DNA of 26,287 nucleotides from Deltaproteobacteria bacterium GWA2_55_10 (GTDB taxonomy: Bacteria > Desulfobacterota > GWC2-55-46). Of the stretch, positions 15,953 to 24,437 are shown piece by piece. The position numbers and the translations under genes were made by a program. Position 1 is the first letter of the stretch. Every line of letters begins with the position of its first letter. The notes under the pieces were generated by a model. That model saw only the letters and a list, made by a program, of their open reading frames with translations, was not told the origin of the DNA and searched no databases. Location of the stretch: the NCBI GenBank assembly GCA_001797415.1, contig MGPL01000058.1:180-26466 (forward strand), read 5' to 3'.

Positions 15953-15975
15953 GGTTCAATTTGCAAAATTGAACC
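15953..15975. repeat. Perfect 10-bp hairpin between the radical SAM genes (second)
   Basis: GGTTCAATTT, a GCA loop and AAATTGAACC form a perfect inverted repeat nine bases after the stop of the upstream radical SAM gene. It shares the GGTTCA...TGAACC arms and a TTGCA centre with the first hairpin, so the two may be one structure or a diverged pair. Confidence 0.85.
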
Positions 15976-15984
15976 CGGCGTGAC

Positions 15985-17685
15985 TCAGCAGACTCCGCAT
16001 CTCGTGCACCTGCCCACGTCGCAGGGCGGGGTCGACTTGCCCAGGAGTCCCCTCTGGTACTCCTTCCAGAAATAATCCTTAACAATAGCGTGGTCGATTA
16101 TATCCCAGGGCAGTATCTCATCCTTTTCCCTTGCCGAATAGACCGATTCGGCTGTGAAGGCTTCATTGCCCTTCATGGCCCTTTTCCAGCCCGTAGAGGC
16201 AGCGGCCAATATGATCTCCCCTGCCCTCCTGTCAGCCCTTGACAGGTATGCCTGCACAAAGGCCTCCTTCGCGGGCATGTCCTTTACCTTTATGCCCTCT
16301 TTGGCAAGGCCCTTCTTGACGATGGCGAGCCTCCGCTCTATTACATCGACGGACTCGAAGCCGTGCCACTGGAACGGGGTGCAGGGCTTTGGTATGAACG
16401 GGTTGACGCTTAAGTTAACCTCGCCGCCTTTGAGCTCTTTTCGTATATTTACGGCGAGGTCGACTATGGCCCTTGCGTCGTCGTCCGTCTCTCCGGGCAG
16501 GCCGACGATAAAATATAGTTTGACCCTGCGGAGCCCGGCTTCGGCGATGAGGCGCACTGATTCCATGATCTCACTATCAGAGATGCCCTTGTTGATGACG
16601 CTCCGCATGCGCTCTGTCGCTGCCTCGGGCGCAAGGGTTATGGTCCTGTATCCAGCCTCTTTCAACAGAGCAAGGTACTCTGTGTCGAGCTCATCGAGCC
16701 TGAGCGATGAGAGGGTCATCGTGGCGTTCACGGAAATCCCGCGCCTCAGGACCTCTTTGATCTCCGGGTACTCTGACACAGCAGTGCCGATAAGGCCGAC
16801 CTTGCCTGATGAGGCGATGCCTTTGTCAACGGAATCCATGACAGGGCCGGGCTCCCGCATCCTGGGCGGCAGGTAGAGGAACCCTGCTGCGCAGAACCTG
16901 CATCCCTTGCCGCAGCCGCGCTCCACCTCGACGCAATAGGTCTCATTGAACTCGGTATCAGGCGTATAGATGAAGCTCTGCGGCACAGGGTATCTCCCCA
17001 GTTCCCTTGCCCTGGCTGCCTTAACGACCGCCTTTGCGCCGTTCAGCGGCCTTACCTCTTTTATCCTCACGCCATCAAAGGCGACCTCATATAATGAAGG
17101 CACGTAGATGAAATCCAGCGAATCGAGCTCTCTTAATGCCATCCCCTTCTCAAGCCCCTTCTCATTGCAGCCCTTCAGTATCTCTATCAAGGGCTTGAAA
17201 GAGCCTTCGGCCTCTCCGGCCAGTATGAAATCCACGAATGAGGACAACGGCTCGGGGTTGAGCGACACGGCAACGCCGCCTGCAGCCACCAAGGGCTGGC
17301 CCGCGCGCCTCTGAGCAAGCGGCCCAATGCCGGCAAGAGAGAGCATGCCCGGGATATTGAGGTAATCCTCTTCAAATGGGACCGAGAAGGCGACGAGGTC
17401 GAATTCCTTTACAGGCGTCTGGGACTCATATGAAAGGAGCGGGGTCGATGTCCTCTCGTGCTCCTTAAGGCCTTCCCTGTCAGGCAGGAAGGCCCTCTCG
17501 CAGACGCACTCGTCCAAGCCGTTCAGGAGCATGTAGACCGACTGGAAGCCCAGGTTGGCCATGCCAACGGAGTAGGTGTTGGGATAGACAAGGCAGAGCT
17601 TGAGCCTTCCCCCGTGCTCCTTGTAGACTGTGCCGCGCTCTCTCGAGAGCGCGTCCCGAATCTTTTTTTTAATGGACCAGGATAT
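15985..17685 (-). CDS. B12-binding radical SAM protein, shorter paralogue; probable ATA start
   Basis: From ATA at 17685 this encodes 566 residues. It has a B12-binding-like N-terminus (KLCLVYPNTYSVGMANLGFQ) and a radical SAM motif CGKGCRFC (Cys258, 262, 265). The APEAATERMRSVINKG segment and a terminal Cys cluster (CDVGRCTRCGVC) at the very end follow. It is homologous to the neighbouring 846-residue protein but stops where that protein's DUF2344 domain would begin. The first in-frame ATG (17562) would remove the conserved YPNTYSVG segment. No ATG, GTG or TTG lies upstream in frame, whereas an ATA sits seven bases after a GGAGG. Substrate unknown. The start is my inference; the rest of the gene is secure. 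Confidence 0.85.
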   Translation of the reverse strand: MSWSIKKKIRDALSRERGTVYKEHGGRLKLCLVYPNTYSVGMANLGFQSVYMLLNGLDECVCERAFLPDREGLKEHERTSTPLLSYESQTPVKEFDLVAFSVPFEEDYLNIPGMLSLAGIGPLAQRRAGQPLVAAGGVAVSLNPEPLSSFVDFILAGEAEGSFKPLIEILKGCNEKGLEKGMALRELDSLDFIYVPSLYEVAFDGVRIKEVRPLNGAKAVVKAARARELGRYPVPQSFIYTPDTEFNETYCVEVERGCGKGCRFCAAGFLYLPPRMREPGPVMDSVDKGIASSGKVGLIGTAVSEYPEIKEVLRRGISVNATMTLSSLRLDELDTEYLALLKEAGYRTITLAPEAATERMRSVINKGISDSEIMESVRLIAEAGLRRVKLYFIVGLPGETDDDARAIVDLAVNIRKELKGGEVNLSVNPFIPKPCTPFQWHGFESVDVIERRLAIVKKGLAKEGIKVKDMPAKEAFVQAYLSRADRRAGEIILAAASTGWKRAMKGNEAFTAESVYSAREKDEILPWDIIDHAIVKDYFWKEYQRGLLGKSTPPCDVGRCTRCGVC

Positions 17686-17721
17686 GGAGATGCCTCCGTG
17701 CTGATTTGAAATCCATCTTAA

Positions 17722-17750
17722 ATTATCTCATTAAACAGAGGGGTTTACAA
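17722..17750 (-). promoter_or_regulatory. Sigma-70-type promoter of the radical SAM/rng transcript
   Basis: The minus strand has TTGTAA (17750-17745; four of six), a 17-base spacer and GATAAT (17727-17722; five of six). The predicted transcript starts near 17715, about 18 bases before a GGAGG (17697-17693). It follows the ftsZ terminator directly. Confidence 0.55.
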
Positions 17751-17776
17751 GGCGGGTGGCCGCCCTTAGCTCAGGC

Positions 17777-17816
17777 AAAAAAGAAACCGGAAAGGGCTTG
17801 AATAAGCCCTTTCCGG
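17777..17816 (-). terminator. Strong intrinsic terminator of the dcw cluster
   Basis: A perfect 13-bp stem (CCGGAAAGGGCTT/AAGCCCTTTCCGG, 17787-17816) with a four-base loop is followed on the minus strand by TTTCTTTTTT. It starts 37 bases after the ftsZ stop and marks the end of the division operon. Confidence 0.93.
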
Positions 17817-17852
17817 CCTAAGATGCTAAACCCTAATAATAACTGGAGAGCT

Positions 17853-19013
17853 TTAATCCGCCTGCTTCCTCAGGAAGGTCGGGGTGTCGTAGAGGTCCTC
17901 GTCATCGACATTATACCCGCCGAGCTTGCCGAGCCTTCTTATCTCGTTGCTCTTGAGCTCGCTGCCCCTGTCAAAGCCCCTGCGGAGGACCGTAGGCACG
18001 TCCAGGTTTTCCTCTATGATCATTGCCGGGGCTATGATTTCCTTTTGGGCCTTCTCCTTGCCGAATCCGGTCGCTATGACCGTGACCCTTACCTCTTCTC
18101 CCAGGGATTCGTCTATGACGGCGCCGAAGATGATGTTGGCGTCCTCATGGGCCTCTTCATGGATAAGGCTCGACGCCTCGTCCACGTCGTGGATTGTCAT
18201 GTCGGAAGAACCTGTGATGTTTATGAGTATGCCCCTTGCGCCGCTTATGGATATGTCCTCGAGGAGCGGCGACGAGATGGCCTTCCTCGCGGCCTCTGAC
18301 GCCCTGTTCTCGCCCCTTGCGGTCCCGCTGCCCATCAATGCCTGGCCCATCTCAGACATGATGGTGCGCACGTCGGCGAAGTCCAGATTGACGAGGCCGG
18401 GGATGGTGATGACGTCCGAGATGCCTTTTACGGCCTGCATAAGGACCTCGTCAGCCCTCATGAACGCCTCCTTGAGGGAGGTGTTCTTGTTGGATACTGA
18501 AAGCAGCCTCTGGTTCGGGATGGTGATGACGGTGTCGACGACTTCACGGAGCCTCTTGAGGCCCTCTTCGGCCTGCCTCATCTTCTTCTGGCCCTCGAAG
18601 GCAAAGGGCTTTGTCACGACGGCTACTACGAGCGCCCCTGCTTCCCTCGCGGCCTCGGCTACTACGGGGCCTGCGCCTGTCCCTGTGCCGCCGCCCATTC
18701 CTGCGGTCACGAAGACCATGTCAGCGCCCTTCATGGCCTCTATGAGCTGCTCCTTGCTCTCGAGCGCCGCGTTCCTGCCGACCTCGGGGTTCGCCCCGGC
18801 GCCAAGGCCCTTTGTAAGGCTCGCGCCGAGCTGCACCTTCATACCAGCAAGCGATTTGTCGAGGGCCTGGCTGTCGGTATTCGCAATGAGAAACTCGATA
18901 CCGTCAAGGCCGCTCTCTATCATCGTGTTCACGGCGTTGCCGCCGCAGCCTCCCACGCCAATGACCTTGAGTCTCGCGCCGATGTTAAAGTTCTCGTCCA
19001 TTTCAATCACCAT
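17853..19013 (-). CDS. ftsZ: Cell division protein FtsZ
   Basis: This 386-residue tubulin-like GTPase polymerises into the Z ring at mid-cell. The GTP-binding motif GGGTGTG (about 107-113) and the T7 synergy loop (NLDFADVRTIMSEMG) are intact. The short C-terminal tail ends in YDTPTFLRKQAD, a standard docking peptide for FtsA and other partners. The linker before it is short. ATG at 19013 is chosen because GGAGG lies seven bases upstream; a TTG one codon earlier is too close to that site. It is the last gene of the cluster. The 97-base gap after ftsA could hold an extra ftsZ promoter, but I cannot identify one with confidence. Confidence 0.98.
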   Translation of the reverse strand: MVIEMDENFNIGARLKVIGVGGCGGNAVNTMIESGLDGIEFLIANTDSQALDKSLAGMKVQLGASLTKGLGAGANPEVGRNAALESKEQLIEAMKGADMVFVTAGMGGGTGTGAGPVVAEAAREAGALVVAVVTKPFAFEGQKKMRQAEEGLKRLREVVDTVITIPNQRLLSVSNKNTSLKEAFMRADEVLMQAVKGISDVITIPGLVNLDFADVRTIMSEMGQALMGSGTARGENRASEAARKAISSPLLEDISISGARGILINITGSSDMTIHDVDEASSLIHEEAHEDANIIFGAVIDESLGEEVRVTVIATGFGKEKAQKEIIAPAMIIEENLDVPTVLRRGFDRGSELKSNEIRRLGKLGGYNVDDEDLYDTPTFLRKQAD

Positions 19014-19113
19014 CAATCCACCTCCCTGGTAATAGCCGCCGCCGAGTGTATTTTTTCAAATTTAGTTATACCGCCTTACAGAAGTATCTCTGCTTTTTTC
19101 TTTGACGAGAGCC

Positions 19114-20343
19114 TTAAAAGAATTCTTTCATCCAGCCCTTCATCCTCGTAGTGAGCTTGTTGAAGAGCGTGCTGTCGTTGCCCCTCTGGAACTGCGTGCC
19201 TTCGAGGTTCTTGCCTCCGTAGAGGACCAGGCCCACGCCCGTGGAGTACATGGGGCTCTTCACGACGTCAACAAGCCCGGTTATGCCGATGGGCAGGCCC
19301 CTCCTCACGGGCAGGTTGAAGACCTGCTCGGCGAGCTCGGTTATGCCTTCCATCGCGGCAGAGCCGCCCGTCAAGACGATGCCTGAAGAGACCAGGTTCT
19401 CGTAGCCCGACTTCATTATCTCGCGCTTTACGAGCTGGAAGATCTCTTCTATTCTGGGTTCGATTATTTCGCAGAGCATGTAGCGGGAGACGGTCTTGGA
19501 GGTGTTCCCCCCGACGCTTTGCACCTCCATAACGTCGTCCCGTGATACCATGGCGGTCATGGCGCACCCGTGCTCTCTCTTGAGCTTCTCCGCCTCGCTT
19601 GCGGTGGTGCGAAGCCCCACGGAGATGTCGCCGGTTACCTGATTTCCGCCTAAAGAAATTACCGTAGTATACTTTATTGTGCCGCCGTGGTAAAGAGCAA
19701 TATCAGTGGTTCCGCCCCCGATATCGACTAAAACCACGCCTATTTCCTTCTCGTCCGGGTTCAGGACCGCTTCGCTCGACGCTATCTGCTGCAAAGCGAT
19801 GTCAGCGACGTCGAGTCCAGCCTTGTTCGCGCACTTCACGATGTTCTGCGCGCTTGTCACGGCAGCGGTCACGATATGCACCTTGACCTCGAGGCGTATG
19901 CCTATCATCCCCAGGGGCTCCTGTATGCCCTCCTGGTCGTCGACTATGTATTCCTGGGGGATGACATGGATGACTTCTCGGTCGGGCGGGATGACGACGG
20001 CCTGCGCCGCCTCTATGACCCTGTCTATGTCAGCCTGGTTTATCTCCCTGTTCTTTATGGCTATGACGCCGTGGCTGTTGAAGGCCCGGATATGTCCGCC
20101 CGCTATGCCGCAGTAGACCCGGTTTATCTCGCAGCCTGCCATGAGCTCGGCCTCTTCAACCGCCTTTCTTATGGACTCGACCGTGCTTTCGATATTGACG
20201 ACCACGCCCTTCCTGAGCCCCTTGGAAGGATGGGTGCCTATGCCTATTATCTCCACCCCATCCCTGGTCCTCTCCCCGACTATCGCGCAGATCTTGGTCG
20301 TGCCGATATCGAGCCCGACGATTATGTTATCCCTTTTGGCCAT
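19114..20343 (-). CDS. ftsA: Cell division protein FtsA
   Basis: This actin-fold ATPase of about 409 residues tethers FtsZ to the membrane. Seen are the phosphate-1 loop (VGLDIGTTKICAIVGE), the phosphate-2 motif (VLVDIGGGTTDIALY), the adenosine motif (GIVLTGGSAAMEG), and a C-terminal amphipathic helix (LTTRMKGWMKEFF) that inserts in the inner membrane. The start is taken as ATG 20343 (MAKRDNIIVGLD); a GTG nine bases upstream is possible. The gene begins inside the last codons of ftsQ, an overlap of about 17 bases. Confidence 0.97.
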   Translation of the reverse strand: MAKRDNIIVGLDIGTTKICAIVGERTRDGVEIIGIGTHPSKGLRKGVVVNIESTVESIRKAVEEAELMAGCEINRVYCGIAGGHIRAFNSHGVIAIKNREINQADIDRVIEAAQAVVIPPDREVIHVIPQEYIVDDQEGIQEPLGMIGIRLEVKVHIVTAAVTSAQNIVKCANKAGLDVADIALQQIASSEAVLNPDEKEIGVVLVDIGGGTTDIALYHGGTIKYTTVISLGGNQVTGDISVGLRTTASEAEKLKREHGCAMTAMVSRDDVMEVQSVGGNTSKTVSRYMLCEIIEPRIEEIFQLVKREIMKSGYENLVSSGIVLTGGSAAMEGITELAEQVFNLPVRRGLPIGITGLVDVVKSPMYSTGVGLVLYGGKNLEGTQFQRGNDSTLFNKLTTRMKGWMKEFF

Positions 20344-21175
20344 CAGCCTCACCGCCTCTCTTCACTATGTCTGTGGTAAACCGAACAATGACCTCGCGAT
20401 GGTTATTGAGGTCAAAGGCTTCTATGCCGCGGAGCACCCCGTCCCTGGTGTCGAGTATCTTCTCAAAGGACACAAGCTTCTCCTCGAACCCCCCGGTGCC
20501 CACGTCAAGCCTCACGCCCTCTTCGAGCGTAAAGAGGCTCAGCCCGTGGTTCGGGTCTATGCTTATCTCGGATACCTTTGTTATGTTAAATCCGTTCCTG
20601 TTTGTCAACACCGATATCAGCTCAAGGAGCCTTGCCTCCAGGTCCCTCTCCTTGCGGCCCAGGTTCTGGGGAGAGAGGCCGGTAACAACGGGCAGGTCGA
20701 GGGAGTCCTCCTCTGCCGAATACCGCTTGAAAATGACCCCCTGCGAATCCATCAGGTAGAGCGCCTCGAGCTTTACAAGCACGACCGGCGCCCTCTCCTT
20801 TACGATTATCTCCACCGTGTCCGGGAAGTTCCTGTCCACCTCGGCGGACTCTATCCAGGGGTTTGATTTGAGGTTCGCTATTACGGCGTCCTCTGAGAAG
20901 GCAAGGATGTTCTGCCCCTCTTTTATGCCGGAGAGATCTACAATGTCTTCCCTCGCGACCCTCTCGACGCCTGAAACGGCTATGCCCTTGATCGACAGGT
21001 ACTCGCTTCCGGTGGCCTGGCCGTAAACCCACCAACCGCCGTAGCCGATGGCCGGGAGCGGCAGCACGATGGCAAGCACCTTGCCCACGCCCTTGAAGAG
21101 CCTTCCCGCCCGGACGCGCAACGGTTCCTTGAACCTTCTATTCCTTTTTTTGGGCTTTACTACCCTTTTCATCAT
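20327..21175 (-). CDS. ftsQ: Cell division protein FtsQ
   Basis: This 282-residue bitopic protein has a basic cytoplasmic tail (KRVVKPKKRNRRFKEP), one membrane helix (about 33-50), and a POTRA domain starting at YLSIKGIAVSGVERV. The remainder is the periplasmic beta domain. It links the early and late divisome and recruits FtsL and FtsB. The ATG overlaps the ddl stop as TGATG, and the 3' end overlaps ftsA. The POTRA segment NPWIESAEVDRNFPDTVEIIVKER is typical, including the conserved pattern after it (RAPVV). FtsQ sequences diverge fast, so assignment rests on this domain plus position in the cluster. Confidence 0.95.
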   Translation of the reverse strand: MMKRVVKPKKRNRRFKEPLRVRAGRLFKGVGKVLAIVLPLPAIGYGGWWVYGQATGSEYLSIKGIAVSGVERVAREDIVDLSGIKEGQNILAFSEDAVIANLKSNPWIESAEVDRNFPDTVEIIVKERAPVVLVKLEALYLMDSQGVIFKRYSAEEDSLDLPVVTGLSPQNLGRKERDLEARLLELISVLTNRNGFNITKVSEISIDPNHGLSLFTLEEGVRLDVGTGGFEEKLVSFEKILDTRDGVLRGIEAFDLNNHREVIVRFTTDIVKRGGEADGQKG

Positions 21176-22089
21176 CAGAACTTATCCAGACCCGCGCCCT
21201 TGAGCATCTCCTCGACCACGGCCGGGTAGTCCATGCCGACTGCGGCCGCGGCCCTCGGGAAGAGGCTTAAGCTTGTCATCCCGGGTATCGTGTTCACCTC
21301 AAGGACGTACGGGATCCCTTTCCCATCGAGTATCACATCCACCCTGGCAGCGCCGCTGCACCCCAGCGCTGCGTAAGCCGCAACCGCCTCTTTAGCGACC
21401 TTGCGGTCAACTGACTTACTTAAAGGCGCAGGCACGATAAAATCGGTCATGCCCCTGGTGTACTTGGCGTTGAAATCATAGAAGCCCTTCTTGGGCCTTA
21501 TCTCTATTGTGGGCAGTACCCTGCCGTCAAGTATCGCGACCGTGAGCTCCCTGCCTTCGACGAACTTCTCTACGAGCACCTTGCCGCCGAAGCCTTCTGC
21601 ATACGCGAGCGCCTTCTTAAGGCCAGCCGCCTTCTTCACGATGCTTACGCCTATGGCAGAGCCCTGGGAAGCGGGCTTTACGACCACCGGCAGCTTTATC
21701 CTGGGTGCGCGCTTTCCGTCATAGACCGTCGAGGCGGGCGTCGAGACCCCGTGGTGGAGCATCACCTTTTTGGCTGTCGCCTTGTCCATCGCCATTGCCG
21801 ATGCCTTTACGCCGGAGCCCGTATAGGGAATGCCCATGACCTCGAGGAGGCCCTGCACGCAGCCGTCCTCGCCGTAGCGGCCGTGAAGGGCGAGGAAGGC
21901 GACGTCTATCTTCTTGCTTTTGAGAACGCGCCCAAGGTCACGGCCCACGTCTATGGGAATGGCCTTGTAGCCCTTTGCCTTCAGGGCGTCGAGTATGGCC
22001 TTTCCTGTCTTGAGTGAGATCTCCCTCTCCTCGGAGATCCCGCCCATGAGCACGCCTATCCTTTTTTTCTTCAACTGCGAAATCTTCAA
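21175..22089 (-). CDS. ddl: D-alanine--D-alanine ligase
   Basis: This 304-residue ATP-grasp enzyme joins two D-Ala to make the dipeptide for peptidoglycan precursors. It has the family signatures GGISEEREISLKTG, HGRYGEDG (about 69-76), the GSGVKASAMAMDK segment and, at the C-terminus, LEVNTIPGMTSLSLFP with the metal-binding Glu and Asn. The start is TTG at 22089, with AGAGG eight bases upstream. It is short compared with plasmid-borne D-Ala-D-Lac ligases and has no sign of that specificity. It directly follows murB and overlaps ftsQ by one base, as in many dcw clusters. Confidence 0.97.
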   Translation of the reverse strand: MKISQLKKKRIGVLMGGISEEREISLKTGKAILDALKAKGYKAIPIDVGRDLGRVLKSKKIDVAFLALHGRYGEDGCVQGLLEVMGIPYTGSGVKASAMAMDKATAKKVMLHHGVSTPASTVYDGKRAPRIKLPVVVKPASQGSAIGVSIVKKAAGLKKALAYAEGFGGKVLVEKFVEGRELTVAILDGRVLPTIEIRPKKGFYDFNAKYTRGMTDFIVPAPLSKSVDRKVAKEAVAAYAALGCSGAARVDVILDGKGIPYVLEVNTIPGMTSLSLFPRAAAAVGMDYPAVVEEMLKGAGLDKF

Positions 22090-22092
22090 CTC

Positions 22093-23037
22093 TTAATCCT
22101 CTCCTATTACCTTTAACTCAGGCTCAAGCACGACGCCCTTGAGGCTGAAGACCCGGTCCCTTATGAGCGCCATAAGCGCGAGCACGTCCTTTGCCTTTGC
22201 CCCGCCCGCGTTCACTATGAAGTTGGCGTGCACGCTGGAGACTTCCGCGCCTCCCGAGCGTTCGCCCTTGAGGCCCACTTCGTCTATGAGCATGCCCGCT
22301 GCCCTGCCCTCGGGGTTCCTGAAAACCGAGCCCGCGTTCGGGAAATGTATGCCGCCGGTCGCGGCCCTCCTCTTTTCGCGGAGCTCCTTTATGCGCTCCT
22401 TTACGGACTCGGCGTCCTTTTTCTCGAAGCGCATATGCGCCCTCGTCACAATCGCGCCCTTCGGCAGCTCGGACTTACGGTACGAGAAGTTGAGCTCGCT
22501 CCTGGGGATAAAGCCCTTTTGCCCCTTGCGGCCAATTATCTCCACGCCCTCGACGATGTCCTTCATTTCCGACCCGTATGCCCCGGCGTTCATGATGACC
22601 GCGCCGCCGATCGTGCCGGGGATGTTCACCGCGAACTCTATCCCCGAGAGGCCTCTGTCCCTGCATTCTGATACAAGCTCGGTGAGCCGCACGCCCGCGC
22701 CTATGATGGCCTTGCCCTCATCGAGCCAGCTTATGTCCTTGAAGCCCTCGGACATGTTAATTACTATGCCCCTTACGCCGCCGTCCCTCACGAGGAGGTT
22801 CGTCCCCGCGCCGAGCACATGGAACTGGAAGCCCTTGCTCTCGGCAAAGGCAATGAGGTCTTTCAGGTCTCCCTCGTCCTGCGGAAAGGCCATGACATCG
22901 GCCGGACCGCCTATCCTGAAAGAAGTGTAATCCGACATGGGCACGTTAAAGAGCACCTTGCCCTTGAAGCGCTGAATGAAAAAAAGCGAATACTGCATGG
23001 ATGACTTGTCTTCCCCTTTGCTCCTTGCCTTGGTCAT
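22093..23037 (-). CDS. murB: UDP-N-acetylenolpyruvoylglucosamine reductase
   Basis: This 314-residue FAD enzyme reduces the enolpyruvyl group to give UDP-MurNAc. The FAD-binding site is seen at TSFRIGGPAD (about 38-47) and LGAGTNLLVRDGG (about 75-87), with the IPGTIGGAVIMNAGAYG loop (about 139-155). The catalytic Ser is in NAGSVFRNP (Ser237). It appears to be a type II MurB because it lacks the type I tyrosine-loop extension. ATG 23037 starts five bases after the murC stop. The first 14 residues are not conserved-looking; a start at Met14 (MQYSLFFIQRF) is possible. Confidence 0.97.
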   Translation of the reverse strand: MTKARSKGEDKSSMQYSLFFIQRFKGKVLFNVPMSDYTSFRIGGPADVMAFPQDEGDLKDLIAFAESKGFQFHVLGAGTNLLVRDGGVRGIVINMSEGFKDISWLDEGKAIIGAGVRLTELVSECRDRGLSGIEFAVNIPGTIGGAVIMNAGAYGSEMKDIVEGVEIIGRKGQKGFIPRSELNFSYRKSELPKGAIVTRAHMRFEKKDAESVKERIKELREKRRAATGGIHFPNAGSVFRNPEGRAAGMLIDEVGLKGERSGGAEVSSVHANFIVNAGGAKAKDVLALMALIRDRVFSLKGVVLEPELKVIGED

Positions 23038-23042
23038 AGGCC

Positions 23043-24428
23043 TCAGGCCCCTGCCTTTGTCTTGAGCGACTCCACGAACGCCACCCCGGCCTTCCAGACG
23101 TCCCCTGCTCCAAGCGTTATCACGATGTCGCCGGGCTGTATGACGCCTGCGAGATAGCCCGGTATCTTTGCGGTCTCAGGCACGTACGAGACGTCCTTGT
23201 GGCCGTATGCCTTTATCCCGTTATAGAGCGCCTCGCCGGAGACGCCCGGTATCTTCTCCTCGCCTGCCGCATATATCTCCGTGAGGATGAGCTTTTCCGC
23301 GTCGTTGAAGGCGGAGAGGAACTCGTTGAAGAGGTCCTTTGTCCTGGAATACCTGTGCGGCTGGAATACTGCCACGACCCTGTTGGGCCAGCCCTTCTTC
23401 GCCGCCTTCAATACCGCCTTTATCTCCTCGGGGTGGTGGCCGTAGTCGTCGACCACGGTTATGCCGCCTGCCTCCCCCCTTATATGGAAGCGCCTCTCGA
23501 CGCCGGTGAAGCCCTCAAGGCCTGCCTTTATCCTGTCGAACGGAATTTCCAGCTCCCTCGCGACCGTAATGGCCGCAAGCGAGTTATATACGTTGTACTC
23601 TCCGGGGAGGTTGAGCGTGACCTGGCCGAGGCACTTCTTGTCGTGCCAGACCTCGAAGGTCGTCTTCATGCCGTCGTGGACGATCTTCCTGGCGTGGAAG
23701 TCGGCCTGGGCCGTGAGGCCGTACGACCTGAACCTCCTGGTTATCCTGGGGATGAGCCCCTGAATGACAGGATGGTCGAGGCATATTATGGCGCAGCCGT
23801 AGAACGGGACCTTGTTCATGAAGTTCAGGAACGCAGCCTTCACATCCTCCATGTCCTGATAATGGTCCATGTGCTCCCGGTCTATGTTCGTGACGACCGC
23901 AATGGTCGGGGAGAGCTTCAAGAAGCTCCCGTCGCTCTCGTCAGCCTCTGCCACGAGGAAGTCGCCGGTGCCGAGCTTGGCGTTGGCTCCCAGGCTGTTG
24001 AGCTTTCCTCCGGTGACGATCGTGGGGTCCATGTTCGCCGCGGCAAGTATCATCGATACCATCGAGGTGGTAGTCGTCTTGCCGTGCGTGCCTGCTATGG
24101 CTATCCCGTACTTCATCCTCATCAGCTCCGCGAGCATCTCTGCCCTGGGGATGATGGGTATCTGGCGGGAGGTGGCTTCCTTTATTTCCGGGTTATCCTT
24201 CTTCACGGCAGAAGAGTAGACGACGCAATCGGCGCCTGTTACGTTCTCCTCCTTGTGTCCCGTGAATATGGTGACCCCGAGTCCCTTGAGCCTCCGGGTC
24301 GTCTCGCTCTCGGAGAGGTCAGAGCCCGTGACCTTGTAACCCATGTTGACGATGACCTCGGCAATGCCGTTCATGCCGCTGCCCCCGATCCCAATAAAAT
24401 GTATCTGCTTTATTCTGCCTCTATACAC
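23043..24428 (-). CDS. murC: UDP-N-acetylmuramate--L-alanine ligase
   Basis: This 461-residue Mur ligase adds L-Ala to UDP-MurNAc, the first peptide-stem step. The N-terminal Rossmann domain begins HFIGIGGSGMNGIAEV, and the ATP-binding P-loop is GTHGKTTT (113-120). Metal and substrate residues lie in VAEADESDGSF and NIDREHMDHY, and the C-terminal domain has VDDYGHHPEEIKAVL and FQPHRYSRTKDLF. The start is GTG at 24428, with AGGAG six bases upstream; this site overlaps the murG stop region. The GTG plus tight spacing suggests output matched to murG and murB. Confidence 0.98.
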   Translation of the reverse strand: MYRGRIKQIHFIGIGGSGMNGIAEVIVNMGYKVTGSDLSESETTRRLKGLGVTIFTGHKEENVTGADCVVYSSAVKKDNPEIKEATSRQIPIIPRAEMLAELMRMKYGIAIAGTHGKTTTTSMVSMILAAANMDPTIVTGGKLNSLGANAKLGTGDFLVAEADESDGSFLKLSPTIAVVTNIDREHMDHYQDMEDVKAAFLNFMNKVPFYGCAIICLDHPVIQGLIPRITRRFRSYGLTAQADFHARKIVHDGMKTTFEVWHDKKCLGQVTLNLPGEYNVYNSLAAITVARELEIPFDRIKAGLEGFTGVERRFHIRGEAGGITVVDDYGHHPEEIKAVLKAAKKGWPNRVVAVFQPHRYSRTKDLFNEFLSAFNDAEKLILTEIYAAGEEKIPGVSGEALYNGIKAYGHKDVSYVPETAKIPGYLAGVIQPGDIVITLGAGDVWKAGVAFVESLKTKAGA

Positions 24429-24437
24429 TAATCACTC

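Noticed and set aside
15899..15975. The two hairpins as rho-independent terminators
   Set aside because: No U-tract follows either stem on the minus strand, and the downstream gene has no visible promoter of its own, so read-through is more likely.
17669..17716. 15-codon reading frame (ATG 17716) as a frameshifted start of the radical SAM gene
   Set aside because: Its TAA stop precedes the A8 run, so a change in the length of that run alone would not join it to the gene. The ATG lies at the predicted transcript start with no ribosome site. A one-base deletion elsewhere could join them, so it is only disfavoured.
17926..19032. Long plus-strand open frame (368 codons) across ftsZ
   Set aside because: It is the antisense shadow of ftsZ. 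The residue mix is low-complexity Ser/Pro/Leu, there is no ribosome site, and codon bias of the real gene explains the lack of stops.
23199..24431. Plus-strand open frame (410 codons) across murC
   Set aside because: Antisense shadow of murC, whose motifs are all intact on the minus strand. The plus-strand product shows no recognisable domain.
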